Shown here piece after piece: positions 28,381 to 37,821 of a stretch of DNA of 64,000 bases. A program made the translations under genes and the position numbers. The stretch comes from Mesonia sp008017825 (GTDB taxonomy: Bacteria; Bacteroidota; Bacteroidia; Flavobacteriales; Flavobacteriaceae): contig NZ_VRLS01000057.1 of assembly GCF_008017825.1 (NCBI RefSeq), positions 62,001 through 126,000 of the forward strand, in the 5' to 3' direction. Under the pieces are notes generated by a model, which saw only the letters and a list, made by a program, of their open reading frames with translations, was not told where the DNA came from and searched no databases. Within the stretch, counting starts at the first letter, position 1; the number at the start of each line of letters is the position of its first letter.

Positions 28381-30414
28381 CTATTTAAAATTTGCTATTC
28401 CTTCTTTTAGCCAAGCTTCGTATTCATCTACATCTGGCATATAAGATGCAGGTTGATTTAACATTTCTTCATTATGATCTATTAAAACATAGTAAGGTTG
28501 AGCATTTACCCCGTATCGTTCAATTTGAAAATCACTCCACTTATTACCCACAGTGCGTATTCTTTTACCCGTAGTTTCACTTGTGTATTGTTCTTCTTCA
28601 GGCAATTTTTCTTTTATATCCACGTAAAGTGAAATAATAACCAAATCATTTTTTAACTTTCCTAAAATTTGTGGTTCACTCCACACTCTTTCTTCCATTT
28701 TACGACAGTTAATACAAGCTTTTCCTGTAAAATCTATCATTACTGGCTTTCCTTCTTTTTTAGCGTAAGCCAAACCTGCTTCATAATCCAGAAAAGCAAG
28801 AATGTCATGCGGACCTAATTCTGCATGCTCGGGAAAGTCAGATTCATTATAAGTGGTAGAATTTCCGCCCGTCTTAGTGAATCCAACTCCGTAAGGTGAT
28901 TCGCTATAATTCATTGGTGGTGGGAAACCACTAATTAACTTTAAAGGTGCTCCCCAAAGACCTGGGATTAAATAAATGGTAAAAGATAAAATTACTAAAC
29001 CTAAAGACAATCTCCCCACTGAAATATGAGTGATTGGAGAGTCGTGTGGTAAAGTAATTTTTCCGAAAAGGTAAAGTGCAAGTGTACCAAATACCGCTAT
29101 CCAAATGGCTAAAAATACTTCACGCTCTAACCAATGTGCATCTAAAACTAAATCGGCTTGCGACAAGAATTTAAAAGCTAAAGCAAGTTCTAAAAATCCT
29201 AATACTACTTTTACAGTATTTAGCCAGCCTCCCGATTTTGGTAAAGTATTCATCCATCCTGGGAACATCGCAAATAGTGCAAATGGAATTGCTATGGCTA
29301 ATGAAAAACCTAACATTCCTATAATTGGTGCTAATCCTCCTTTAGATGCTGCTTCTACTAATAATGTTCCTACAATAGGTCCGGTACAACTAAATGATAC
29401 GATTGCTAAAGCCAAGGCCATAAAGAAAATACCAACAATCCCTCCTCTATCCGCTTGACGGTCTACTTTATTAGCCCAAGAATTAGGTAGCATAATTTCA
29501 AAAGCACCAAGAAATGATGCGGCAAAAATCAACAATAAGACAAAGAAAATAATATTAAAAGTAACGTTAGTTGAGAGTGCATTTAAAGCATCTGCTCCAA
29601 AAATAGCAGTAACCAGCGTACCTAAAAGCACATATATGATAACGATGAAAAATCCGTAAATCAATGCATTTCTAACTCCTTTTGCTTTGGTTTTACTTTG
29701 TTTAGTAAAAAAACCAACCGTCATAGGAATCATTGGGAATACACACGGTGTTAATAATGCTACAAAGCCAGAAAGAAATGCTACCCAAAAAATAGTGAAA
29801 ATGCCACGATCTACTTTAGCTTCTTCTTTTTGTAATCTTTCAGAAATTACAGGTTTATCTCCGCTTACTTCTTCTTTTGCAGAGTTATCGTCTAAACTAT
29901 AAGCTTCAAATTCATCAAAATTGGTGAAAACTTTAGCCGATTTATCTTTTAAATTGAACACAAAATAGTATTCTTCATTAATACAAACTTCTTTACAAAC
30001 TTGATAAAAAAGCTGTACTTTAATGAGGTCAACTTCTTTATTAATAAGTGTTATAGGTTGAGTAAACGTAGCATTTTTTTCAAAATAGATTTCATCAACT
30101 CCAAAAGTTTCATTAAATGCTCTTTTGGTTTCACTTTCTTTTGCATCTCCTTCTGCTTCATAGTTTTCCTCAGCATCTACAAATTCAAACATCATGGGAA
30201 TTGGCCCTCCGTCTGGCGTAAACTGTGAATAAATATGCCATTCTTTTTCAATTTCTGCATCAAAAATCAATTCATATTCTTCATCAGAAAGCTGGTTCAC
30301 GCTGCCTTCCCACTCTACAGGTGTTTTGGTTTCTTGGAGCCCAGATCCCGGAAATTGAGCAAAGGATTGCCCAAAACTTATAAGAGCAATAAATAGGGTT
30401 AAAAATAGTCTCAT
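28381..30414 (-). CDS. DsbD-type protein-disulfide reductase
   Basis: 677 residues. Order: signal peptide (1-19), periplasmic DsbD-alpha-like domain (about 25-150), membrane domain of eight or so segments (about 205-480) with the paired cysteines in LLTPCVFPMIP and SFSCTGP, then a periplasmic thioredoxin domain with CINC near residues 566-569. It passes electrons from cytosolic thioredoxin through the membrane to reduce periplasmic disulfides, for example for cytochrome c maturation. The alpha domain is fused, as is usual in Bacteroidota. Overlaps the tilS stop by 4 bp (ATGA). Confidence 0.95.
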   Translation of the reverse strand: MRLFLTLFIALISFGQSFAQFPGSGLQETKTPVEWEGSVNQLSDEEYELIFDAEIEKEWHIYSQFTPDGGPIPMMFEFVDAEENYEAEGDAKESETKRAFNETFGVDEIYFEKNATFTQPITLINKEVDLIKVQLFYQVCKEVCINEEYYFVFNLKDKSAKVFTNFDEFEAYSLDDNSAKEEVSGDKPVISERLQKEEAKVDRGIFTIFWVAFLSGFVALLTPCVFPMIPMTVGFFTKQSKTKAKGVRNALIYGFFIVIIYVLLGTLVTAIFGADALNALSTNVTFNIIFFVLLLIFAASFLGAFEIMLPNSWANKVDRQADRGGIVGIFFMALALAIVSFSCTGPIVGTLLVEAASKGGLAPIIGMLGFSLAIAIPFALFAMFPGWMNTLPKSGGWLNTVKVVLGFLELALAFKFLSQADLVLDAHWLEREVFLAIWIAVFGTLALYLFGKITLPHDSPITHISVGRLSLGLVILSFTIYLIPGLWGAPLKLISGFPPPMNYSESPYGVGFTKTGGNSTTYNESDFPEHAELGPHDILAFLDYEAGLAYAKKEGKPVMIDFTGKACINCRKMEERVWSEPQILGKLKNDLVIISLYVDIKEKLPEEEQYTSETTGKRIRTVGNKWSDFQIERYGVNAQPYYVLIDHNEEMLNQPASYMPDVDEYEAWLKEGIANFK

Positions 30415-31715
30415 GTGGTTAAGGTAAATTTAAGTATAGTTTGGGTTGGTTTAATTCTATATTTTTCGTTGGTTCTATGGTTGACAATCCAAATAATATC
30501 ATTCTCATTACATAAAACCCAGATGTTCTCTTTTTCCGTTACCGGAATTTTCTCATTTATTAAGTAATCGCTTATTTTTTTCTTTCCTTTCATTCCAAAA
30601 GGATAAAAATAATCTCCTGACTTCCATTTTCTCAATTGAAGCGGGAATTTAAGAAGTTCTAATGGAAAATATGCTACATTCTTGTCAAACTCTTTCATTT
30701 GACTCACTTTACTTTGTTTTAATTTTCCTAAGTTGAAATCAATATCTTCTAAATAATTTATCTTTAGAATTTTTGAGCTAGATTCACTTATTTCTTGTAA
30801 AATAAGGATATCTCGATCTTTTACTAATTGGTGTGTTTTAGAATATACACGTTTTCCAGATTGAGCTTCTATAAGTTGATAAACATCTTCCCACTCGGTA
30901 AAACCAAAATCTTTAAGTAATTGATAGATCACAGCTTTAGCATTGGGAGTTTTCTTAAGTTCTGTGATACTTAAATGATACCCAAATTGTGTTTCGGTTA
31001 CAATTTTTGAAAATAGTATAGTGATGTAATCTTCTAGTAATGCTTCAGACTGCTGTAAATGTTCCTGTGTTCTAAGAAAAGAGTTCATTAAATTAGAGTT
31101 TTCCTCTTTTAACAAAGGGTATATCTCATTTCTTATTTTATTGCGAAAGTATTTATTAGATTGATTACTGCTATCTTCCCGCCACTCTATGTTGTTATCT
31201 TGAGCATAACTCACAATTTCTTCTCTAGAGAAAGGCAATAAAGGTCGGTATGTACGATCATTATTCTGTGGGATTCCTGTAAGCCCAGAAAGCCCTGTTC
31301 CTCTTGTAAAATTGATTAAAAAAGTTTCCCAACTGTCATTAGCATGATGTGCTGTTAAAATATAAGAATAGCCAAGTTGATTACACAGTTCATCAAACCA
31401 AGCATAACGTAAATCGCGTGCCGCCATTTGTATAGAAAGTGAGCGTTCTTCGGCAAATTTTTGAGTATCAAAATGTTGAACGTAAACTGGAAAATTCAAT
31501 TCATCAGCTAATTTTTCAACGAATTCTTCATCGGCTTTGCTTTCTTTTCCGCGTAAGCGAAAATTGCAATGAGCTAAAGCAACTTCTACATTATTTTGAG
31601 CTAATAAATGAGCTAACACCACACTATCCACCCCGCCACTAATGGCCAAAATTACTTTTTGCTGAAATAAAAAAGAAAACTTTTCTTGTATATGGGTAGA
31701 AAAACGGTGTTGCAT
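30411..31715 (-). CDS. tilS: tRNA(Ile)-lysidine synthase
   Basis: 434 residues. The PP-loop SGGVDS is at 26-31. Next come the HCNFRLRGKES segment with TAHHANDS, and a C-terminal TilS domain (LRKWKSGDYFYPFGMKGKKK). It converts C34 of the CAU anticodon to lysidine so that the tRNA reads AUA as Ile; essential. Translationally coupled to the downstream dsbD-like gene through the ATGA overlap; the coupling has no obvious functional logic. Confidence 0.96.
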   Translation of the reverse strand: MQHRFSTHIQEKFSFLFQQKVILAISGGVDSVVLAHLLAQNNVEVALAHCNFRLRGKESKADEEFVEKLADELNFPVYVQHFDTQKFAEERSLSIQMAARDLRYAWFDELCNQLGYSYILTAHHANDSWETFLINFTRGTGLSGLTGIPQNNDRTYRPLLPFSREEIVSYAQDNNIEWREDSSNQSNKYFRNKIRNEIYPLLKEENSNLMNSFLRTQEHLQQSEALLEDYITILFSKIVTETQFGYHLSITELKKTPNAKAVIYQLLKDFGFTEWEDVYQLIEAQSGKRVYSKTHQLVKDRDILILQEISESSSKILKINYLEDIDFNLGKLKQSKVSQMKEFDKNVAYFPLELLKFPLQLRKWKSGDYFYPFGMKGKKKISDYLINEKIPVTEKENIWVLCNENDIIWIVNHRTNEKYRIKPTQTILKFTLTT

Positions 31716-31779
31716 TAAAGCCTAAGAGTTTTTTGCTTCCCAAAGATAACATTTACTTAGAAAATTTGACCTACCAAAG

Positions 31780-33066
31780 TCAAACTCTTATCGCTTCTTT
31801 TAAAGCTTTAACTTTTACTAAGCATTCTTCATATTCATTTTCTGGAATCGATTGAATCGTTATAGCGCTTCCTACAGAACACGAGGTATATTTTTGATGA
31901 TCATTGTATAAAATGCTACGAATAACTACATTAAAATCAAAATCTCCATCGGGAGTAAAATAACCAATACTTCCGCTGTACAATCCGCGTTTGGTTTCTT
32001 CTAATTCTTCAATAATTTTCATGGCAGAAACCTTGGGAGCTCCCGTCATACTTCCCATAGGAAAAGTGGTTTTAAGCACCTCAACTGGTGTAACGTCTTC
32101 TCTAATTTGCGAACTTACTGTAGAAATAAGTTGGTGAACTTGCTTAAAAGTGTAAAGTTTACAAAGTTCATCTACGTTTACGCTTCCGCGGAAAGCTGTT
32201 TTTGAAAGATCGTTTCTCACCAAATCTACAATCATAACATTTTCGGCAATCTCCTTAGGGTCTATTTGAAGATTTGACTTTAATATTTCATCTTCTTCAG
32301 GCTTATTTAAACGTTTCGCAGTTCCTTTTATAGGCTGAGAAATGATTTTTCTCTCCTTTTTTTTGATGTAACGTTCTGGACTTGCAGATAAAGCATAATG
32401 CTCTTCTAGACGAAGGAATGCCGCAAAGGGCGGACTTGAGATTTCATTAAGTTCTAGATAACTCTGTAAGGGATCTATTTCTTGATTTTCAATATAAAAC
32501 TCCTGACAAAAATTAGCCTCATAAATATCGCCTCTTTGTATGTGATCTTTCATTTTACCTACTTTTTCTAGGTAATTCTCTTTAGAAATTCTGGGTGTAA
32601 ATATTGTAGTTTCTTTTGAAATAGTTGGCGGAGTTGTTAATGCATTTATAGAATTATAATCTTCCTCTATTTCGTCATCAACCATTTTTAGATAAAGAAA
32701 TTCAGCTCTATTATCCTTAACCTTAATAATTTTTTTAGGTTGAAAAAAGTAAAGATCTGGAAAATGAAGACCATCAAAGTTTTTTGAAGTAAGATTTTCT
32801 GTAGCTTCTTTTAAATCGTAGCTAAGGTATCCAAAAAGATAATCTTGAGTAGTTATTTGATATTCTTCCAGTTTATCAAAAGCTTGTTTTGCATCGGTTT
32901 TTAAAGCCGTAATAGCCTCTACAGCCAGTATTGCTTCATACTCTATTTGATTATTGTATGTGTTAGAATCTAACCAAATTATCTCTTCATAAGACTGACT
33001 CCACTGTAGTAATCTCTGTTTAAATTCTAAGACATTTTCTAAAATAAACGTTTTAACCGTGCGCAC
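31780..33066 (-). CDS. pabB: Aminodeoxychorismate synthase component I (PabB-type)
   Basis: 428 residues of the chorismate-binding (anthranilate synthase I/PabB) superfamily. Landmarks: GDIYEANFCQEFYIEN, KGTAKRL, IVDLVRNDLSKT, FPMGSMTGAPKVSAMKIIEELE. It aminates chorismate towards p-aminobenzoate and folate. Its KGTAKR region and lack of trp neighbours favour PabB over TrpE. No PabA or PabC gene lies nearby. Follows the FMN reductase gene directly (adjacent coordinates). Confidence 0.88.
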   Translation of the reverse strand: MRTVKTFILENVLEFKQRLLQWSQSYEEIIWLDSNTYNNQIEYEAILAVEAITALKTDAKQAFDKLEEYQITTQDYLFGYLSYDLKEATENLTSKNFDGLHFPDLYFFQPKKIIKVKDNRAEFLYLKMVDDEIEEDYNSINALTTPPTISKETTIFTPRISKENYLEKVGKMKDHIQRGDIYEANFCQEFYIENQEIDPLQSYLELNEISSPPFAAFLRLEEHYALSASPERYIKKKERKIISQPIKGTAKRLNKPEEDEILKSNLQIDPKEIAENVMIVDLVRNDLSKTAFRGSVNVDELCKLYTFKQVHQLISTVSSQIREDVTPVEVLKTTFPMGSMTGAPKVSAMKIIEELEETKRGLYSGSIGYFTPDGDFDFNVVIRSILYNDHQKYTSCSVGSAITIQSIPENEYEECLVKVKALKEAIRV

Positions 33067-33609
33067 TTAACCTTCTATTTCTTGTATAAAATTAGATAAC
33101 GTATCTATGATCCCCAATTGTAGAGTTTCATCAATGGTTTTTTGATTATTTACATCAAAATTTTCATTAAATGAGGGAAAACTAAAACTAGAAACTACTT
33201 CTGCTCCAAACCTTGGTAATACAGATTCTGTATACGCTAATGCAGATGCAGCTCCTCTTCTACCTGGAGAAGTACTCATTAATAATACTTTTTTTCCTGC
33301 TAAAAACTTTAGCTCCATACGAGAAAGCCAATCTAATATATTTTTAAAGAAACTAGAAATGCTTCCGTTATGTTCGTTAACCGAAATTATTAGGGCGTCT
33401 GCTTTATCGATCTTATTTTTTATTCGGGTTAAATTGAGAGGAAAACCTTCATTTATCTCTGAATCTATCCCGTACATTGGCAATTCATAATCGCTTAACC
33501 GAATTATTTCTACATCATGACCCACAATTTGATTCGCGACTGAAGATACCAACGCATGATTTATAGACTTTGAACTACTTGAACCTGCAAAAACTAAGAT
33601 TTTACGCAT
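33067..33609 (-). CDS. NAD(P)H-dependent FMN reductase family protein
   Basis: 180 residues of flavodoxin-like fold. FMN phosphate loop GSSSSKSINHALV near the start, then IISVNEHNGSISSFFKNILDW (the family P-E-Y-N-G-S motif reads N-E-H-N-G-S) and LMSTSPGRRGAASAL. Related proteins reduce FMN, quinones, chromate or azo dyes with NAD(P)H. It is divergent from the LysR gene across 95 bp, so it may be that regulator's target; its stop abuts the pabB start. Confidence 0.87.
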   Translation of the reverse strand: MRKILVFAGSSSSKSINHALVSSVANQIVGHDVEIIRLSDYELPMYGIDSEINEGFPLNLTRIKNKIDKADALIISVNEHNGSISSFFKNILDWLSRMELKFLAGKKVLLMSTSPGRRGAASALAYTESVLPRFGAEVVSSFSFPSFNENFDVNNQKTIDETLQLGIIDTLSNFIQEIEG

Positions 33610-33704
33610 AAGATATATTAAAGTTTAAAATAACTTCATTTTGCTTGAATACACAAATCTATTCCTTTTAAAATACTTAATTTTATAGGTTAGAATTATA
33701 TTAG

Positions 33705-34595
33705 ATGGATTTTAGATTACGTGTCTTTACGGAAGTAGCAAAAACCCTAAGTTTTTCTCAGGCTTCAAAAAATTTATACCTCTCTCAACCTGCCGTTTCT
33801 AAGCATATTAAAGAGTTAGAAAAACAATATGAAGTGAAGTTATTTGAAAGACAAAAAAACGGAATTACAATTACCCCAGCTGGACGAGACCTTGTATTCT
33901 ATTCCGAAAAGATCTTAACTCTATACAATGAAACTGAAAATCATTTTTTAAAACTTCAAGATAAACTACCTAAGAAAGTAGACATTGGCGCTAGCACAAC
34001 TATAGCCCAATATATCGCCCCTCCTACCTTAGCCGAATTAAAGAAACATTATCCAGATACTCAGTTTTCTCTTACGAATGATAACTCTACACAAATCGAA
34101 CGCAAAATTGAAAAACATTTGCTTTCATTTGCACTTATAGAAGGTAACAATCACAACCCATTATTAACTTATGAGAAATTCTTAGATGACGAACTGGTAC
34201 TGGTTACCAACGTTAAAAAAGAAATACCCTCTACTATAAACTTAAAAGACCTTTGTAAGCTTCCATTAGTTATTAGAGAGGAAGGTTCTGGAACTCGATC
34301 AATTTTAGAAACTCGTTTAGCAGAAGCTGGAATTAATAAAAAGGATTTAAATATAGATATGGTTTTGGGTAGCACTGAAAGTATAAAATTATATTTATAT
34401 GCTACTTCTAGTTATGCTTTTGTTTCAATTTTTTCAATTTTTGAAGATTTAAAGCACCAACAATTACAAGTCGTTGATATTAAAAATTTTGATATAAAAC
34501 GCCCTTTATATTTTGCTTCGCTACAAGGGGAACGCTCTTTATTTATCAATCAAATAAAAAAATTCTTTTACACCACTCATAACAACAGGTTATAA
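33705..34595 (+). CDS. LysR-family transcriptional regulator
   Basis: 296 residues. N-terminal winged helix-turn-helix (residues 1-60; SFSQASKNLYLSQPAVSKHIKELE) and a periplasmic-binding-protein-like effector domain from about 90. The effector part resembles CbbR/CysB-like members (GASTTIAQYIAPPTLAELK). It precedes a YeiH transporter on the same strand by 69 bp and is divergent from the FMN reductase; in enterobacteria the LysR protein YeiE is next to YeiH. Local autoregulation and control of yeiH are inferred from this. Confidence 0.92.
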   Translation: MDFRLRVFTEVAKTLSFSQASKNLYLSQPAVSKHIKELEKQYEVKLFERQKNGITITPAGRDLVFYSEKILTLYNETENHFLKLQDKLPKKVDIGASTTIAQYIAPPTLAELKKHYPDTQFSLTNDNSTQIERKIEKHLLSFALIEGNNHNPLLTYEKFLDDELVLVTNVKKEIPSTINLKDLCKLPLVIREEGSGTRSILETRLAEAGINKKDLNIDMVLGSTESIKLYLYATSSYAFVSIFSIFEDLKHQQLQVVDIKNFDIKRPLYFASLQGERSLFINQIKKFFYTTHNNRL

Positions 34596-34664
34596 CCTAT
34601 CACTTTTTTGATTGATCTATAAGCTATAATTTACTTGACCTTTGTAAGCATAAAACAAACAATC

Positions 34665-35603
34665 ATGCTTACAAAATTAAAGCCTATTTACATAAAAGCA
34701 GTATTTATAATCGCCGCTATCTTATGTCTAACTTCATTTATATCTTCTCCTATCGCATTATTAATGGGATTTTTACTGACCAATCTATTGTACAACCCTT
34801 TTCCTAATTTAAGTAGACAAATTGTTAAATGGCTTTTAAAACTTTCAGTTATAGGTTTAGGGTTTGGCATGGATTTAAATAAAAGTTTAGAAGTTGGTAA
34901 AGAAGGTTTGCTATTAACCATTATCACCATTAGTTCCACATTAATTTTAGGTTATTTTATAGGTAAAGCTTTAAAGTTAGACAGGGTAATCTCTTATTTA
35001 ATTGCATCAGGAACTGCGATTTGTGGCGGTAGTGCCATCGCTGCAGTATCTGCTGTGATTAAAGCCAAAGAAAAAGAGATTTCTATTGCCTTAGGGGTAG
35101 TGTTTTTTTTAAATGCTCTAGCTATTTTTATTTTCCCGTTCTTAGGTCACCAATTAGATTTATCTCAAAAAGATTTTGGTTTATGGAGTGCTATTGCAAT
35201 ACATGATACAAGTTCTGTAGTAGGTGCTGCGTTAGCTTACGGGGAAGAAGCTTTAGATATTGCTGTGACTGTTAAATTAAGTAGAGCCTTATGGATTATT
35301 CCTTTATCTATATTCTCTATGTTTCTTTTTAAAGGAAAAGCTAACTCCATTAAGATTCCTTGGTTTATCTTATTGTTCGTAATAGCGGTAATTGCAAATT
35401 CTTATCTCAATTTACCTGATTGGATGAGTTTTAGTATTCCTCAAATTTCTAAGCAGTTATTAATTTTAACCTTATTCCTGGTTGGTGCCGGACTAACATT
35501 TACCTCCATAAAAGAAAGCGGAGCCAAACCCATAATTTTAGGGGTTTCTCTTTGGGTAATTATCTCTATAGTATCCTTAGTATACATTATGTATTTTATC
35601 TAA
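34665..35603 (+). CDS. YeiH-type putative sulfate/anion exporter
   Basis: 312 residues from the ATG at 34665 (a TTG 30 bp upstream is less likely because the extra residues are not family-like). About ten hydrophobic segments. Family landmarks: SVIGLGFGMDLNKS, ASGTAICGGSAIAAVSAVI and AIHDTSSVVGAAL. The UPF0324/YeiH family is annotated as putative sulfate exporter on limited evidence. The LysR regulator upstream probably controls it. Ends in a terminator shared with lpdA. Confidence 0.9.
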   Translation: MLTKLKPIYIKAVFIIAAILCLTSFISSPIALLMGFLLTNLLYNPFPNLSRQIVKWLLKLSVIGLGFGMDLNKSLEVGKEGLLLTIITISSTLILGYFIGKALKLDRVISYLIASGTAICGGSAIAAVSAVIKAKEKEISIALGVVFFLNALAIFIFPFLGHQLDLSQKDFGLWSAIAIHDTSSVVGAALAYGEEALDIAVTVKLSRALWIIPLSIFSMFLFKGKANSIKIPWFILLFVIAVIANSYLNLPDWMSFSIPQISKQLLILTLFLVGAGLTFTSIKESGAKPIILGVSLWVIISIVSLVYIMYFI

Positions 35604-35614
35604 TCTTCTAAAAA

Positions 35615-35650
35615 TAAAAAAATCCGAATCAATAAGATTCGGATTTTTTT
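35615..35650. terminator. Bidirectional terminator (yeiH / lpdA)
   Basis: Perfect 10-bp arms AATCCGAATC (35621-35630) and GATTCGGATT (35636-35645) with a 5-nt loop, A-run before and T-run after. Confidence 0.92.
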
Positions 35651-35691
35651 TAAGAATAGAGAACTTAATTACAACTCCCTATTTATATGTA

Positions 35692-37098
35692 TTATACGTG
35701 TAAGGCACGATTACCTGTAGCTGCTAATGCTGCTTCTTTTACAGCTTCGGCGTAAGTTGGGTGTGCGTGGCTCATACGAGAAATATCTTCAGCGCTAGCT
35801 CTAAACTCCATTGCAGTTACCGCTTCAGCTATTAAATCCGCTACACGGGCTCCTACCATATGAACTCCTAAAACCTCATCGGTTTCTTTATTGGTTAAGA
35901 TTTTTACAAATCCGTCTGTATCTCCACTTGCTCTAGAACGTCCTAAAGCACGCATAGGAAATTGACCTGAGGTATATTCTATCTTATCTTCTTTTAATTG
36001 CTCTTCAGTTTTTCCTACAGAAGCTACTTCTGGCCAAGTATAAACTACTCCTGGAATAAGGTTATAATCTATATGTGGTTTTTGTCCTGCAATAGTTTCA
36101 GCAACAAAAACACCTTCTTCTTCGGCTTTATGCGCTAGCATTGCACCTTTTATCACATCTCCAATAGCATAGATGTTCTCTACATTAGTTTGCAAATGTT
36201 CGTTCACCTCTACTTGTCCGCGGTCATTTAATTTTACACCTGCATTATCTGCTGCTAAACCATTGGTAAAAGGTTTTCTTCCTACAGAAACTAGGCAGTA
36301 ATCTCCTTTAAACTCTACTTCTTTACCTTTTTTGTCTGTAGCTTTTACTACAACTTCATCACCTGTATTTTCTACAGAAGTTACTTTATGAGAAACTGCA
36401 AATTTAACTTTCTGCTTTTTCATCACTTTAGTAAGCTCCTTACTTTGGGCAGCATCCATAGTTGGGATGATACGGTCCATATATTCGATTACCGTTACAT
36501 CTGCACCTAATCTCTTATATACTTGACCTAACTCTAAACCTATAACTCCACCACCAATAACAAGCATGTGTTTAGGTACTTCTTTTAATTTTAAAGCTTC
36601 GGTAGAAGTAATAACTCTTTCTTTATCAATATCAATAAAAGGTAAAGAAGCTGGTTTACTTCCTGTAGCAATAATAGTATGCTTTGCCTCTATCGTTTGA
36701 TCTTCCCCTTCCGCGGAAGCGATATTGATATGAGTTTTATCTTTGAAAGAACCAATACCTTGAAAAGTATCGATTTTATTTTTATCCATTAAAAACGCTA
36801 TCCCTTTTGTAGTTTGATCTACCACAGATGCCTTACGGCTCATCATCTTCTCTAGGTTAAGTTTTACCTCTCCTGGAATTTCGATTCCGTGATCTTCAAA
36901 ATGTTTTAGGGCGTCTTCGTAATGGTGTGAAGAATCTAATAATGCCTTAGACGGGATACAGCCTACGTTAAGGCAGGTACCACCCATTGTGGCATATTTT
37001 TCTATAATTGCAGTTTTTAATCCTAATTGTGCACAGCGTATGGCGGCTACGTAACCTCCAGGGCCCGAACCTATCACTGCTACATCGTAAGTGCTCAT
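35692..37098 (-). CDS. lpdA: Dihydrolipoyl dehydrogenase (E3)
   Basis: 468 residues. FAD-binding GSGPGGYVAAI (10-20), redox-active Cys42 and Cys47 in GGTCLNVGCIPSK, NAD-binding GGGVIGLELG near 186, and the C-terminal His446-x4-Glu451 pair in HAHPTYAEA. It reoxidises dihydrolipoamide of pyruvate, 2-oxoglutarate and branched-chain 2-oxoacid dehydrogenases and the glycine cleavage system. Here it is alone, so it probably serves several complexes. Cytosolic, homodimeric. Confidence 0.97.
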   Translation of the reverse strand: MSTYDVAVIGSGPGGYVAAIRCAQLGLKTAIIEKYATMGGTCLNVGCIPSKALLDSSHHYEDALKHFEDHGIEIPGEVKLNLEKMMSRKASVVDQTTKGIAFLMDKNKIDTFQGIGSFKDKTHINIASAEGEDQTIEAKHTIIATGSKPASLPFIDIDKERVITSTEALKLKEVPKHMLVIGGGVIGLELGQVYKRLGADVTVIEYMDRIIPTMDAAQSKELTKVMKKQKVKFAVSHKVTSVENTGDEVVVKATDKKGKEVEFKGDYCLVSVGRKPFTNGLAADNAGVKLNDRGQVEVNEHLQTNVENIYAIGDVIKGAMLAHKAEEEGVFVAETIAGQKPHIDYNLIPGVVYTWPEVASVGKTEEQLKEDKIEYTSGQFPMRALGRSRASGDTDGFVKILTNKETDEVLGVHMVGARVADLIAEAVTAMEFRASAEDISRMSHAHPTYAEAVKEAALAATGNRALHV

Positions 37099-37198
37099 AA
37101 TTTAGTTTTTGTTGAGTTGAAAAACGTTCACAAAAATACGATATCTAATTCAATGAACAAGGTAGATGTGGAAAAGGATTGTTAAATTACTCAGAATT

Positions 37199-37660
37199 TT
37201 AAAGTACAATATGTGTTGTGTTTTTCACTTCATTAATCACAAATGTACTTTGCGTACTTCCTATCCCTGATATTACGGTTAGTTTTTCCACTAAAAATTT
37301 GCGATAAGCATCCATATTTTTTACAAATACCTTGATGATATAATCATAATCTCCACTTACATGATGGCACTCTAATACTTCTTCTAGTTTTAAAATTTCT
37401 TTTTCAAATTGAAGTATATTATTTTTAAGGTGCTGATTGAGTTTTATATGACATAGCACCATAAAATTCTTTTCTACCTTCTCCTTATCTATTAAGGCTA
37501 CGTAATTGGTGATTACTTGTTGGCGTTCTAGCTTTTTAATGCGCTCATAAACAGCTGTATTTGACAGACCTAATAAAAATGATAATTCTTTTGTTGTCTT
37601 TTTAGCATCTTGCTGTAGGTAACCTATCAGCTTCTTGTCTATGGTGTCTAGTGTTATCAT
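37199..37660 (-). CDS. Lrp/AsnC-family transcriptional regulator
   Basis: 153 residues: N-terminal winged helix (LDTIDKKLIGYLQQDAKKT, then LSNTAVYERIKKLER) and a C-terminal RAM ligand-binding domain (about 65-150; CHHVSGDYDYIIKVFVKN). Such proteins form octamers that sense amino acids. It is divergent from a methionine gamma-lyase-like gene, and the shared region contains a near-consensus Lrp box, so it most likely senses a sulfur or branched amino acid and controls that gene and itself. Confidence 0.93.
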   Translation of the reverse strand: MITLDTIDKKLIGYLQQDAKKTTKELSFLLGLSNTAVYERIKKLERQQVITNYVALIDKEKVEKNFMVLCHIKLNQHLKNNILQFEKEILKLEEVLECHHVSGDYDYIIKVFVKNMDAYRKFLVEKLTVISGIGSTQSTFVINEVKNTTHIVL

Positions 37661-37732
37661 CTGAATAAAATTCGGTTACCTTCCTTGTGTTTCTACTAAT
37701 ATAAATAATAATTCTGTAAAATTTTTAATTAA

Positions 37733-37747
37733 TAGAATTATATTCTA
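37733..37747. promoter_or_regulatory. Candidate Lrp box between lrp and the PLP-enzyme gene
   Basis: TAGAATTATATTCTA is a 15-bp imperfect palindrome matching 13 of 15 positions of the E. coli Lrp consensus YAGHAWATTWTDCTR. A second, wider pair TAATTCT (37709-37715) / AGAATTA (37734-37740) overlaps it, allowing several dimers to bind side by side. Confidence 0.6.
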
Positions 37748-37821
37748 AGCTATCACATAAAGCTTGATAATTATTTAATTAAAGTAGAATTTAGTATGAT
37801 AATTAACTAAACTCTATTAAG

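Noticed and set aside
29105..29458. 117-codon plus-strand frame inside the dsbD-like gene
   Set aside because: It is antisense to the membrane core of a well-conserved protein and has no family-like features.
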